Source: Henriciella aquimarina
GTDB taxonomy: Bacteria > Pseudomonadota > Alphaproteobacteria > Caulobacterales > Hyphomonadaceae
Reading direction: 5' to 3'
Assembly: GCF_002088975.1 (NCBI RefSeq)
Contig: NZ_NCST01000038.1
Coordinates: forward strand, 62,001-126,000
DNA: 64,000 bases
How positions within the stretch are numbered: the first letter of the stretch is position 1; the number at the start of each line of letters is the position of its first letter. Positions 1 to 7,391 of the stretch are shown one piece after another. The notes under the pieces were generated by a model. That model saw nothing but the letters and a program-made list of their open reading frames with translations. It ran no database searches and was not told where the DNA came from. The position numbers were made by a program, and so were the translations under genes.

Positions 1-557
1 CCGACGAGCGACATCGCCATGATCAGCAGGGCCGTCACGTCGATGAAGGCCTTCCAGACCGCGCCCGCATCCTTGCCGCGGTGCAGGTCGTGAATGATGC
101 TCGTCAGATTCGCCCGGCTGACCTCGATCTCGGCAAGCCCGGTCTCCGTATTGACGATGACATCGGTCGTACCCTTCACGCCGGTAAAGCGCAGGAACGC
201 CTCCTCATCCATGAAGTCGCCGTCCCGATAGGCCCCTTTCACGCTCGCATTGGCCTTTACCAGGCCGGCAAGCGCCTCAGCCGGATCGTCGGCCTGCGCG
301 GCTTCTGCCACCTCGCCCTGGGCCAGCTGGATCTCCACCGGCGCAGCATCCTTGCGGTCGGCCCCGAACCAGCCGGGATGGTTGAGCAGCAGGCCCGACA
401 GGGCAAAGAACATCAGCGCGATGAAGGCCCCTGCCGAGAGATAGGCGTGCAGCATCCGGCAGGTCCGGTAGAAAGCGCCCTTGTTGAACTTCTTGCGGGG
501 CTTGCTTGCCGGTTTCGAACTGGAAGAAGCGGCAGGTTTTTCGGGTCTCGGCGTCAT
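1..557 (-). CDS. PepSY-associated membrane protein (C-terminus cut by window edge)
   Basis: Only the first 185 residues are present, because the gene runs off the left end. A basic, Ser/Lys/Pro-rich N-terminus leads into a membrane helix at about residues 38-60 that ends in the LLNHPGW signature typical of PepSY-TM proteins. A soluble periplasmic stretch follows, and a second hydrophobic segment starts at the window edge. The LHRGKDAG region matches the region before the second helix in this family. The ATG overlaps the stop of the upstream ApbE/DUF2271 gene (ATGA), so the two are probably co-translated. PepSY-TM proteins paired with flavin-modified partners are thought to act in transmembrane electron transfer, often for iron reduction. 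That role here is inference. Confidence 0.8.
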   Translation of the reverse strand, partial: MTPRPEKPAASSSSKPASKPRKKFNKGAFYRTCRMLHAYLSAGAFIALMFFALSGLLLNHPGWFGADRKDAAPVEIQLAQGEVAEAAQADDPAEALAGLVKANASVKGAYRDGDFMDEEAFLRFTGVKGTTDVIVNTETGLAEIEVSRANLTSIIHDLHRGKDAGAVWKAFIDVTALLIMAMSLV

Positions 558-2041
558 TGGGCTGCTCCAAACCGGAGGGCCACTTCGCCGAGCTCCTCGC
601 CGGGGGCGGTCTCATCACTGAACGCCTCGTCGGACAGGGTGAAGTCGATGCTCTCATGCTGGTGACCGCCATGCTCGCGCGCCGCCTCGATGTGCAGGAT
701 ATAGTCTCCCGGCGGCACCGGCTCGCCATCATCGGTCAGTCCGTCCCAGCTCAGCTCATACTCACCCGGACGGCGCGTCGGCCCGGCGACGGCATCGACA
801 AGGCTGCCCGCCTTACGGCCAAAGCGGCGATACCAGTAATAATTCTCTTCCATCCAGCGGCTCTCATCACCGGCCAGCATCAGGATACGGATGAGATTGC
901 GCGAATCGTCGGCGATCCAGACGGCCACATAAGGCCGCTCATAATCCGACACATCCTTTTCCGGGATCTCGAAATCGACCGAAAAGGCAAATCCCTCCGG
1001 CCAATTAGCCGTTTCCTGCTCTGCTTCGCCCGTCTCCGCCTGAAGGGCAGACCAGCCGGACGTGGCATGATGCCGCCCGTCGGCCGTCACGATCTCAGCT
1101 TCAATGCCGGCCCTGTCCTCAATGAAGGACAGACCCCGCTTCAGCCCCATGACAAGCAGTGTCGTGGCAAGCGCATCGGCATCGGTTGCCTCGGGTGCGT
1201 GCACACTGGCCGAAAGCACTTCCGACACCGGCCAGCCATCGGTTGGCGAGATGACATGCCCATAGGCCTCACCGTCAATCTCGAGGTCGCGTGGGCCGAG
1301 CCCGCTCGTGGCGACTGCACCCTCATCGATCTTCAGCGTGCCAGCCGGCGAACTGGCGCCGTCACCAAGCTCGGACGCCGAGGTCACCGCAACCGACCAC
1401 TGGCCGTCATGCGGGCCCGCGCCCCAGGCCAGGACATCGCCGCCAATGTTCAGCAACAGTCCGGAGGCGTCGGGCGCGGCTTCACGGCCCGCCGCCAGGG
1501 CCGCGTCCAGGATATGGCCCTTGGCAATCGCATCGGTGTTGAACTTGAGCGCTTCGGGCTTTGTGACGGTCAGGGCGTCAGCGTCCAGCGCGACATCGGC
1601 GCGCCGGAGTTCCCCGGCGGCCACGCGCATGGTCGGTCGCTTTGGCAAGGCGTTGCTGTCTTCCGCCGCCGACCACGTCTCGACGAGGCTGCCGATTCGG
1701 CAGCTGAAGGCGTTGCCGGTCTCTTTGCGATAGGCTTCGCACTGCTGGAGCACGCCCATGAGATCTTCAGAGACCTGCATGCTGTCGGTCTGGTTGAGGC
1801 GGGAAATCTCGCTGGTCGCATCATAGCCGCTGAAGATGGCATTGAGGCGTTCAATCTCCTCAAGCATCGCGGCCTCCGCCTGATCGGCGGCAGCCTCGCC
1901 CGGCGCGTTGACGACAAGGTCGAACGACGTGCCGAGAACGCGGTCCTTGTGGCGCTTATAGGTGTCTGCATGACTGCTTGCGGGCAAGCTGGCCGCCATA
2001 ATCAGAATGGATGCCAGCCCAAGCCCTGCCTGTTTCAACAT
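554..2041 (-). CDS. ApbE-like FAD:protein FMN transferase with C-terminal DUF2271
   Basis: This is a 495-residue exported protein with two parts. Residues about 25-310 look like an ApbE flavin transferase: NIGGDV, then GHVISPTDGWPV, then the DADALATTLLVMG stretch, all in family order. ApbE attaches FMN covalently to a Thr or Ser of redox proteins using FAD. Residues about 345-490 match DUF2271, a beta-rich periplasmic domain. I chose the ATG at 2041 over the in-frame ATG at 2080 because GGAGGGA sits just upstream and a clean signal peptide then begins the protein. It overlaps the downstream PepSY gene by four bases. A Fur-like palindrome lies in the divergent promoter, which suggests iron control. 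The target of flavinylation is unknown. Confidence 0.85.
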   Translation of the reverse strand: MLKQAGLGLASILIMAASLPASSHADTYKRHKDRVLGTSFDLVVNAPGEAAADQAEAAMLEEIERLNAIFSGYDATSEISRLNQTDSMQVSEDLMGVLQQCEAYRKETGNAFSCRIGSLVETWSAAEDSNALPKRPTMRVAAGELRRADVALDADALTVTKPEALKFNTDAIAKGHILDAALAAGREAAPDASGLLLNIGGDVLAWGAGPHDGQWSVAVTSASELGDGASSPAGTLKIDEGAVATSGLGPRDLEIDGEAYGHVISPTDGWPVSEVLSASVHAPEATDADALATTLLVMGLKRGLSFIEDRAGIEAEIVTADGRHHATSGWSALQAETGEAEQETANWPEGFAFSVDFEIPEKDVSDYERPYVAVWIADDSRNLIRILMLAGDESRWMEENYYWYRRFGRKAGSLVDAVAGPTRRPGEYELSWDGLTDDGEPVPPGDYILHIEAAREHGGHQHESIDFTLSDEAFSDETAPGEELGEVALRFGAAQ

Positions 2042-2152
2042 GATCCCTCCGGAGTCCGTGTCCATCGCCCCGCCCGCCATTCAGCGGCTGCGACCGCGCA
2101 AGCAGGGCTTCCTCAAAATCTGTACTTGCAACTAAATCTCATTCGCATAATG

Positions 2153-2173
2153 TGCAAGTGATTATTATTTGCA
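2153..2173. promoter_or_regulatory. Candidate Fur box between divergent operons
   Basis: A 21-base imperfect palindrome begins TGCAAGTGAT and ends ATTATTTGCA, with arms matching at 8 of 10 positions. It follows the TGCnAAT-type half-sites described for alphaproteobacterial Fur. A further half-site (ATTCGCA, 2141-2147) lies just to its left. It sits 26 bases before the DUF4198 start and about 110 bases before the divergent ApbE-like gene, so one site could control both. Confidence 0.55.
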
Positions 2174-2198
2174 GACCAGAAAACCGAGGGGTTGATTA

Positions 2199-2996
2199 AT
2201 GACTGTTCTCAAAACCGGCGCGACAGCGCTTGCAGCGGCACTTGGCCTTTGTGCATCCGCCAGTGCTCACACGTCCTACCTGCTGCCCAATGTCTTCATC
2301 ACGTCAGAGGGCGAATACGTGACGCTGGAAGCCTCCTTCACAGAGGACCCGTTCGTGCCCGAAATCGCCGTACGCTCGGATGATTATCATGTCGTCCTGC
2401 CGGATGGCACGCGAGACGATTTCGAGGCGGTCACGCCGTTCCGCCAGGTGGTCATCCTGGAAGATTCGCTTGAGGCCGAAGGCACCTACCGCTTCACAAC
2501 CGGCGTTCGGCTTGGCCGGACGAGCAAGAAGGCTCTCGTGGACGGCGAGTGGGAAGCGGTGTTCGGCCCCGATGCCGAAGTGCCCGAGAATGCCACCGAG
2601 GTCATCACCAGCCAGACCGAAACCGTCGCGGATGTCTATGTCACCAAGGGCGCCTCGACATGGGAGTCGGTGAACAAGCCGCTCGGCCGGCTCGTCTTCA
2701 AGCCGATCACCCATCCCAGCGAAATCTATCTCGGCGACGGATTCGAATTCCAGGTCCTGTTTGATGGTGAGCCACTGGCCGGCCAGTCCATCGAGGTGAA
2801 GCGCGCGGGCGGGGCCTATGAATCACCGAAATATGAGCGCCATGTCGAAACCGGCGCGGATGGCAAGCTCGCCCTCTCCTTCGACGCGCCGGGCAAGTAT
2901 CTCATCATGACCCGCCATGCCGCCGACGCGCCCGAAGGCGCCGACACCGACGAGCGCAGCTACACCACTTCCCTCACCTTCGAAGTCGCCCGCTAA
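2199..2996 (+). CDS. DUF4198 periplasmic protein
   Basis: This 265-residue protein has a clear signal peptide (residues 1-23, cleavage after ASASA). The mature protein begins HTSYLLPN, the usual DUF4198 opening, and then has two beta-sandwich-like parts. The C-terminal half (about 150-265) holds an Ig-like segment with GxPLAGQSIEVKR and the GKYLIMTRH stretch typical of the family. DUF4198 proteins are often encoded beside TonB receptors and metal-uptake genes and are proposed to help metal handling in the periplasm. The exact function is not established. It is divergent from the ApbE-like gene and shares the Fur-like site. The EF-hand lipoprotein starts 52 bases downstream and is probably in the same transcript. 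Confidence 0.8.
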   Translation: MTVLKTGATALAAALGLCASASAHTSYLLPNVFITSEGEYVTLEASFTEDPFVPEIAVRSDDYHVVLPDGTRDDFEAVTPFRQVVILEDSLEAEGTYRFTTGVRLGRTSKKALVDGEWEAVFGPDAEVPENATEVITSQTETVADVYVTKGASTWESVNKPLGRLVFKPITHPSEIYLGDGFEFQVLFDGEPLAGQSIEVKRAGGAYESPKYERHVETGADGKLALSFDAPGKYLIMTRHAADAPEGADTDERSYTTSLTFEVAR

Positions 2997-3048
2997 GCCG
3001 GCGGCCTTCTCCTTATCGACCACACGCATCTTGAAACGGAAAGCAAAG

Positions 3049-3579
3049 ATGAAATTCCTGAACCTGTTCCTGATCACGGCGGCATCCGCTGCCACCGTCG
3101 CCTGCGCGACCGCGACCGGAGAGACGACCACCGCAGCCTCCGCCGACGCCTCTCAGACCGCCTCTGCGGACACAGCGTCTTCGGACACGGCGGATGCCCA
3201 GCCCCGGCGTTCCGCCCGCGGCCACAGCAAGGCGGCGTTCTTCGAAAAGTACGACACCAATGGCGACGGCAAGATCAGCGAAGCCGAATTCATGGCCGAG
3301 CGTAAAACCGGCTATGACCGGCGCGATGCCGACAGCGACGGCAATGTCCATTCGGAGGAATATGTCTCCGAATACGAAGTCCGCCTGATCAAGCAGCTGG
3401 AAGACCAGCACAAGCGCCAGATCGACCAGGCCGAGTTCCGCTTCACCGTCCTCGACACCAATGAAGACGGCGTTCTCTCGCTGGAGGAATTCAACGCCTC
3501 CGGCAAGCGCATGTTCTCGACGCTCGACACCAATGGTGACGGCATCATCGACGAGCAGAACAACAAGGAAGCCTACTGA
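3049..3579 (+). CDS. Lipoprotein with four EF-hand loops
   Basis: The protein has 176 residues. The N-terminus is a short signal ending in a possible lipobox with Cys19 (TVAC). A low-complexity Ala/Thr/Ser linker (20-50) follows. Four calcium-loop motifs are visible at about residues 69-80 (DTNGDGKISEAE), 93-104 (DADSDGNVHSEE), 136-147 (DTNEDGVLSLEE) and 160-171 (DTNGDGIIDEQN). The first three end in the expected acidic residue, while the fourth is degenerate at position 12. The ATG at 3049 follows a modest purine stretch, and upstream in-frame starts lie inside the preceding gene. It is probably a periplasmic calcium-binding protein. Its link to the iron module is by position only. Confidence 0.8.
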   Translation: MKFLNLFLITAASAATVACATATGETTTAASADASQTASADTASSDTADAQPRRSARGHSKAAFFEKYDTNGDGKISEAEFMAERKTGYDRRDADSDGNVHSEEYVSEYEVRLIKQLEDQHKRQIDQAEFRFTVLDTNEDGVLSLEEFNASGKRMFSTLDTNGDGIIDEQNNKEAY

Positions 3580-3601
3580 CTGTCCGTATCTTGACGACTA
3601 T

Positions 3602-3655
3602 CCCGGGGCCGGATCCGAACGCTCCCAGCGTGTGTTCACCGGCCCCGGGTCTTCC
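3602..3655 (+). terminator. Long inverted repeat, likely terminator
   Basis: An 11-base perfect inverted repeat pairs CCCGGGGCCGG (3602-3612) with CCGGCCCCGGG (3639-3649). A smaller internal stem lies in the loop, and a pyrimidine-rich TCTTCCCTTT follows. It lies directly after the EF-hand gene and before the aldehyde dehydrogenase promoter, so it probably separates the two units. Confidence 0.6.
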
Positions 3656-3656
3656 C

Positions 3657-3686
3657 TTTACCCGTATTTGCCCGGCTTTGCCCGTC
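3657..3686 (+). promoter_or_regulatory. Three tandem decamers, TTACCCG-type operator of the ALDH operon
   Basis: Three head-to-tail decamers lie in direct register: TTTACCCGTA, TTTGCCCGGC and TTTGCCCGTC. The 10-base period places them on one face of the helix, an arrangement used by MalT-like activators. The array ends 66 bases before the aldehyde dehydrogenase start. Related TTACCCG heptamers occur upstream of the hydantoinase, TonB-receptor and HSL-esterase genes. Confidence 0.5.
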
Positions 3687-3752
3687 GGACTCAGTTGATA
3701 AAACCGCCCCCGCCGAACAGCCTGCCCGCATAGATATTTACGGGAGTGAGAT

Positions 3753-5234
3753 ATGCTGGACGGGTTGCGGTTTGACCGCCTCTTCATCAATGGCGAATGG
3801 GTCGAGCCGCTCGATGGCGGCGTGCGAGGCAGCATCGATCCGGCGACCGGCGAAAGCTGGGGCGATGTGGCCTATGGCGGCACCGCCGACATCGACCGCG
3901 CCGTCGAGGCCGCACGCGCCGCCTTTGAAGGCCCATGGCGCACAATGCCCGGGCATGAACGCGCCGCCCTCCTTCGCAAGTTTGCCGACCTCTACGCCTC
4001 CCAGGTCGAACCGCTCGCCCAAATCGAGACGCGCGACAATGGCCGCGCCATCCGTGAGTCGCGCGGCGATATCGGCCTGCACACCCAGTATTATCACTGG
4101 TTCGCCTCGCTGTCCGACAAGCTCTCCGGGCGCACCATCCCCATCGATGACAGCGTGCACGCCTTCACCACGCGCGAGCCGGCCGGCGTCGTCGGCACGA
4201 TCACGCCATGGAATGTGCCGCTCATGGCAGCCGCCTGGAAACTCGGCCCCGCGCTTGCGGCCGGTTGTACGGTCGTCCTGAAGCCCGCCGAACAAACCCC
4301 CGCGTCTTCTCTGGCGCTGGCACGGATCTTCGAGGAAGCCGGCTTCCCGCCCGGCGTCGTCAATGTCGTGCCTGGCGACGGGCCGAGTGCCGGCGCGCAC
4401 CTTGTGGCCCATCCGGGCGTCGACAAGATCGCCTTCACCGGCGAAGGCGCGACCGCGAAGACCATCCTCAAGACAGGCGCCGACACGCTGAAGCGGTTCA
4501 GCTTCGAACTGGGCGGCAAGGCCCCGCACATCATCTTCGCCGATGCCGATGTCGACCAGGCCGTCAATGCCGCGACCAATTCCGCCTGGACGCTTTGCGG
4601 GCAGAGCTGTGCGCTCGGCTCCCGCGTGCTGGTCGAGCGGCCAATCTATGATCGCGTCGTCGAGGCCTTCCGCGAGCGCGCCGCCAAGGTCCGCGTCGGC
4701 ATGCCGCTCGAGGCGGAAACCCATATGGGCCCGCAAGCACACAAGGAACAGCTGGAAAAGACGCTCTCCTATATCGCACTCGGGCGCGAGGAAGGCGCTG
4801 ACCTCATCACGGGGGGCGCCCGGATCGAGACCGCCGGCCTGGCGTCGGGCTACTTCGTACAGCCGACCGTCTTCGCCCAGGTCACGCCAGAAATGCGCAT
4901 CGCGCAGGACGAGATCTTCGGGCCGGTCGCCGGCCTCATCCCCTTCGATGGAGAGGACGAAGCCGTCGCGATCGCCAATGGCACCCCCTATGGCCTGACC
5001 GCCGGGCTCTGGACCCGCGACGCCGGACGCGCCCACCGCGTCTCGCGCCGCATCGAGGCCGGCATGGTCTGGGTCAACACCTACCGCTTTATCCGCTGGT
5101 CGACGCCCTATGGCGGCATGAAGGCCAGCGGCTGGGGACGCGAGAACGGGATCGAAGCGCTCGATTCCTATCTCGAAACCAAGACCACCGTGATCTCCAC
5201 GACCGGCCAGTTCCCCGACGCTTACGCAAAATAA
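3753..5234 (+). CDS. NAD(P)-dependent aldehyde dehydrogenase
   Basis: This 493-residue enzyme is full length for the ALDH superfamily and should oxidise an aldehyde to the carboxylic acid using NAD(P). Visible motifs in order are TPWNVPLMAA (about 151-160), KPAEQTPAS with the cofactor-binding Lys (about 177), FELGGKAP with the general-base Glu252, and GQSC with nucleophile Cys286. The usual FTGS nucleotide-binding motif reads FTGE here (about 228-231), which may alter cofactor handling. GGGAG before the ATG supports the start. The SDR follows after 15 bases and the MFS transporter after that, so this is the first gene of a three-gene operon. The substrate is unknown. Context suggests an intermediate of the catabolic regulon described in the findings. 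Confidence 0.9.
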   Translation: MLDGLRFDRLFINGEWVEPLDGGVRGSIDPATGESWGDVAYGGTADIDRAVEAARAAFEGPWRTMPGHERAALLRKFADLYASQVEPLAQIETRDNGRAIRESRGDIGLHTQYYHWFASLSDKLSGRTIPIDDSVHAFTTREPAGVVGTITPWNVPLMAAAWKLGPALAAGCTVVLKPAEQTPASSLALARIFEEAGFPPGVVNVVPGDGPSAGAHLVAHPGVDKIAFTGEGATAKTILKTGADTLKRFSFELGGKAPHIIFADADVDQAVNAATNSAWTLCGQSCALGSRVLVERPIYDRVVEAFRERAAKVRVGMPLEAETHMGPQAHKEQLEKTLSYIALGREEGADLITGGARIETAGLASGYFVQPTVFAQVTPEMRIAQDEIFGPVAGLIPFDGEDEAVAIANGTPYGLTAGLWTRDAGRAHRVSRRIEAGMVWVNTYRFIRWSTPYGGMKASGWGRENGIEALDSYLETKTTVISTTGQFPDAYAK

Positions 5235-5249
5235 AACAAGGAGAGAGAC

Positions 5250-6014
5250 ATGCGCCTGGAAGGTAAACTGGCGATCGTGACCGCTGCGGCGTCCGGCATG
5301 GGCCGGGCCGGTGTGGAGCGCTTTGTAAGGGAGGGCGCCCATGTGGCCGCCATCGACATCAGCGGCGATGCGCTGAAGACGCTCGTCAACGAGTTCGGGG
5401 CCGACAAGGTCCATCCGGTCGTCGCAGACCTCTCGACGCCGGACGGCGCGCGCGACAGCATCGACGAGGCGGTTGCCGCGCTTGGCGGGGCCGACATTCT
5501 CTGGGCGCATGCCGGCATGCCCGGGCCGGCCTCGGTCGAGGATCTCGACATGGCGGCCTATCAGAAAGCGATGGACCTCAATGTTACCTCCGCCGCCCTC
5601 GGCGCCGGCCAGGTGGCTCAGCATATGCGCGCCCGCGGCGGCGGAGCGATTGTCTTCACCTCGTCCATTTCGGGCCTCGTCGGCTCGATGATGAGCCCGA
5701 TCTATTCCACCGCGAAATGGGCCGTGGTCGGCCTTACCAAGTCGCTCGCGCTCGCCATGGCCGGCGACAATATCCGTGTGAACGTCGTCTGCCCCGGCCT
5801 GGCCGACACGCCGATGAAGTCCGGCTTTACCGGCCGCAGCGGCGATCCGGCGGAAGCCGCCGCCAATGAGGCGAAGATCGTCTCGGCCGTGCCGCTTGGG
5901 CGGCTGGTGAAAGCCGGAGAGGTGGCCGATGCCGTCCTCTGGCTTGTCTCCGGCGAAGCGAGCTTCGTCACCGGCGTCGCCCTGCCCGTGGATGGCGGCT
6001 TCACCGCCAAATAG
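5250..6014 (+). CDS. Short-chain dehydrogenase/reductase
   Basis: This is a 254-residue classical SDR. The N-terminal nucleotide-binding motif reads TAAASGMGRAG (about 11-21), the catalytic triad is Ser138 or Ser139, Tyr152 and Lys156, and the C-terminus carries the usual GVALPVDGGFTAK ending. The NNAG structural motif is replaced by HAG (87-89). It would interconvert an alcohol and a carbonyl with NAD(P). AAGGAGAGAG precedes the ATG. It lies between an aldehyde dehydrogenase and an AAHS-type transporter, so alcohol-to-aldehyde-to-acid oxidation of an imported compound is a reasonable inference. The specific substrate cannot be read from the sequence. Confidence 0.88.
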   Translation: MRLEGKLAIVTAAASGMGRAGVERFVREGAHVAAIDISGDALKTLVNEFGADKVHPVVADLSTPDGARDSIDEAVAALGGADILWAHAGMPGPASVEDLDMAAYQKAMDLNVTSAALGAGQVAQHMRARGGGAIVFTSSISGLVGSMMSPIYSTAKWAVVGLTKSLALAMAGDNIRVNVVCPGLADTPMKSGFTGRSGDPAEAAANEAKIVSAVPLGRLVKAGEVADAVLWLVSGEASFVTGVALPVDGGFTAK

Positions 6015-6039
6015 ACGTCAGCCGGCAGAGGAGGCCGAT

Positions 6040-7374
6040 ATGAGCCAGGACCCGAGACGGACGCTCGATGCCGCGCCGATGCACTGGCGCCAGATCGCGG
6101 TCGTCGCCCTCTGCATCGCACTCAATGCGCTGGACGGCTTCGACGTGCTCGCCATCAGCTTTGCCGCTCCGGGGATCGCCCGGGACTGGGGCATCGACAG
6201 GGCCACGCTCGGCATTGTCCTCTCCATGGAGCTGATCGGCATGGCGGCCGGCTCGGTCCTGATCGGCAATCTCGCCGACCGGATCGGCCGGCGCCCGACC
6301 ATTCTGACCGGCCTCGTCATCATGGCCACCGGCATGCTGCTCTCAGCGGTGGCGGGCAATGTCGTCTTCCTCTCCATCATGCGCCTTGCAACCGGGCTCG
6401 GCATCGGCGGCATGCTGTCGGCGACGAGTGCCATGGTTGCGGAGTTCTCGAACGAGAAGCGGCGCAGCCTCAATGTCGTGCTCAACATTGCCGGCTATTC
6501 CAGTGGCGCCATTCTGGGCGGGCTGGTCGCCTCGCGGTTGCTTGAGGGCAGCGGCGACTGGCACAGCGTCTTCCTGTTTGGCGGCGTCCTCACCCTGGCC
6601 GCCCTGCCGCTCGCCTGGTTCCTCCTGCCGGAATCCATCGACTCGCTGATGGCCCGGCGCCCGGATGGCGCGCTGGAGCGGATCAACCGGACGCTTGCCT
6701 CGCTTGGCCATGCGTCCTTGCGGGCCCTGCCTCCGCCGCCAGCCGAACAGGTGCGCAGTTCGATCACCTCGCTCTTCTCACGCGGCTTTGCCGGGGCAAC
6801 CCTGCTTCTGACGGGCGCCTATTTCGCGCAGATCATGCTCTTCTACTATGTCCAGAAATGGGTCCCGAAGATCGTTGTCGACATGGGCTATGCCGACGCC
6901 GAAGCGGGCCGGGTTCTGGTCGCGGCGAATATCGGTAATCTGGCAAGCGCCGTCCTGATCGGGCTGGCATCGCAGAAGTTCACACTGCGGCCCATGGTGA
7001 TCGCGGCGATGCTGGCCGGCTTTGCCGCCATTGGCGTCTTCGGGTCAGGCCTTGCGAGCCTGTCTGTGCTCTCGGTCTCTGTTGCCGTGGCCGCCTTCTT
7101 CATCAATGCCGGCGTGGTCGGCATGTACCCGATCATGACCAACACCTTCCCGCCGCACCTGCGCGCCAGCGGGATCGGCTTCATCATCGGGATCGGCCGT
7201 GGTGGCTCGGCGGTAGGGCCGATCATCGCCGGCGCCCTGTTCGCCAGTGGCAGCGGCCTGCTGACCGTCTCGCTTGTCATGGGGACCGGCGGCCTTATCG
7301 CCGCGGCCATGCTGGTTCTGCTGCCACGAACGGAGGCCGGCAAGCGGCTGAAACGGATCGAGCAGACCGGCTGA
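6040..7374 (+). CDS. MFS transporter, aromatic acid:H+ symporter-like
   Basis: This 444-residue inner-membrane protein has about 12 predicted helices. The first helix carries the DGFD motif, and the loop after helix 2 carries GNLADRIGRR, both typical of the AAHS (PcaK/BenK-like) branch of the MFS. A central cytoplasmic loop at about 195-235 separates the two six-helix halves. AGAGGAGG just upstream fixes the ATG at 6040 and excludes longer in-frame starts inside the SDR gene. It closes the ALDH-SDR operon and probably imports a carboxylated, perhaps aromatic, substrate. Other organic acids are equally possible. It converges with the regulator gene after only 17 bases, with no obvious terminator hairpin between them. 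Confidence 0.87.
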   Translation: MSQDPRRTLDAAPMHWRQIAVVALCIALNALDGFDVLAISFAAPGIARDWGIDRATLGIVLSMELIGMAAGSVLIGNLADRIGRRPTILTGLVIMATGMLLSAVAGNVVFLSIMRLATGLGIGGMLSATSAMVAEFSNEKRRSLNVVLNIAGYSSGAILGGLVASRLLEGSGDWHSVFLFGGVLTLAALPLAWFLLPESIDSLMARRPDGALERINRTLASLGHASLRALPPPPAEQVRSSITSLFSRGFAGATLLLTGAYFAQIMLFYYVQKWVPKIVVDMGYADAEAGRVLVAANIGNLASAVLIGLASQKFTLRPMVIAAMLAGFAAIGVFGSGLASLSVLSVSVAVAAFFINAGVVGMYPIMTNTFPPHLRASGIGFIIGIGRGGSAVGPIIAGALFASGSGLLTVSLVMGTGGLIAAAMLVLLPRTEAGKRLKRIEQTG

Positions 7375-7391
7375 AGCCGCGCCAGTCGCGC

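Noticed and set aside
3738-5624. 628-codon open frame on the minus strand
   Set aside because: It is antisense to the aldehyde dehydrogenase and the SDR, both with intact catalytic residues.
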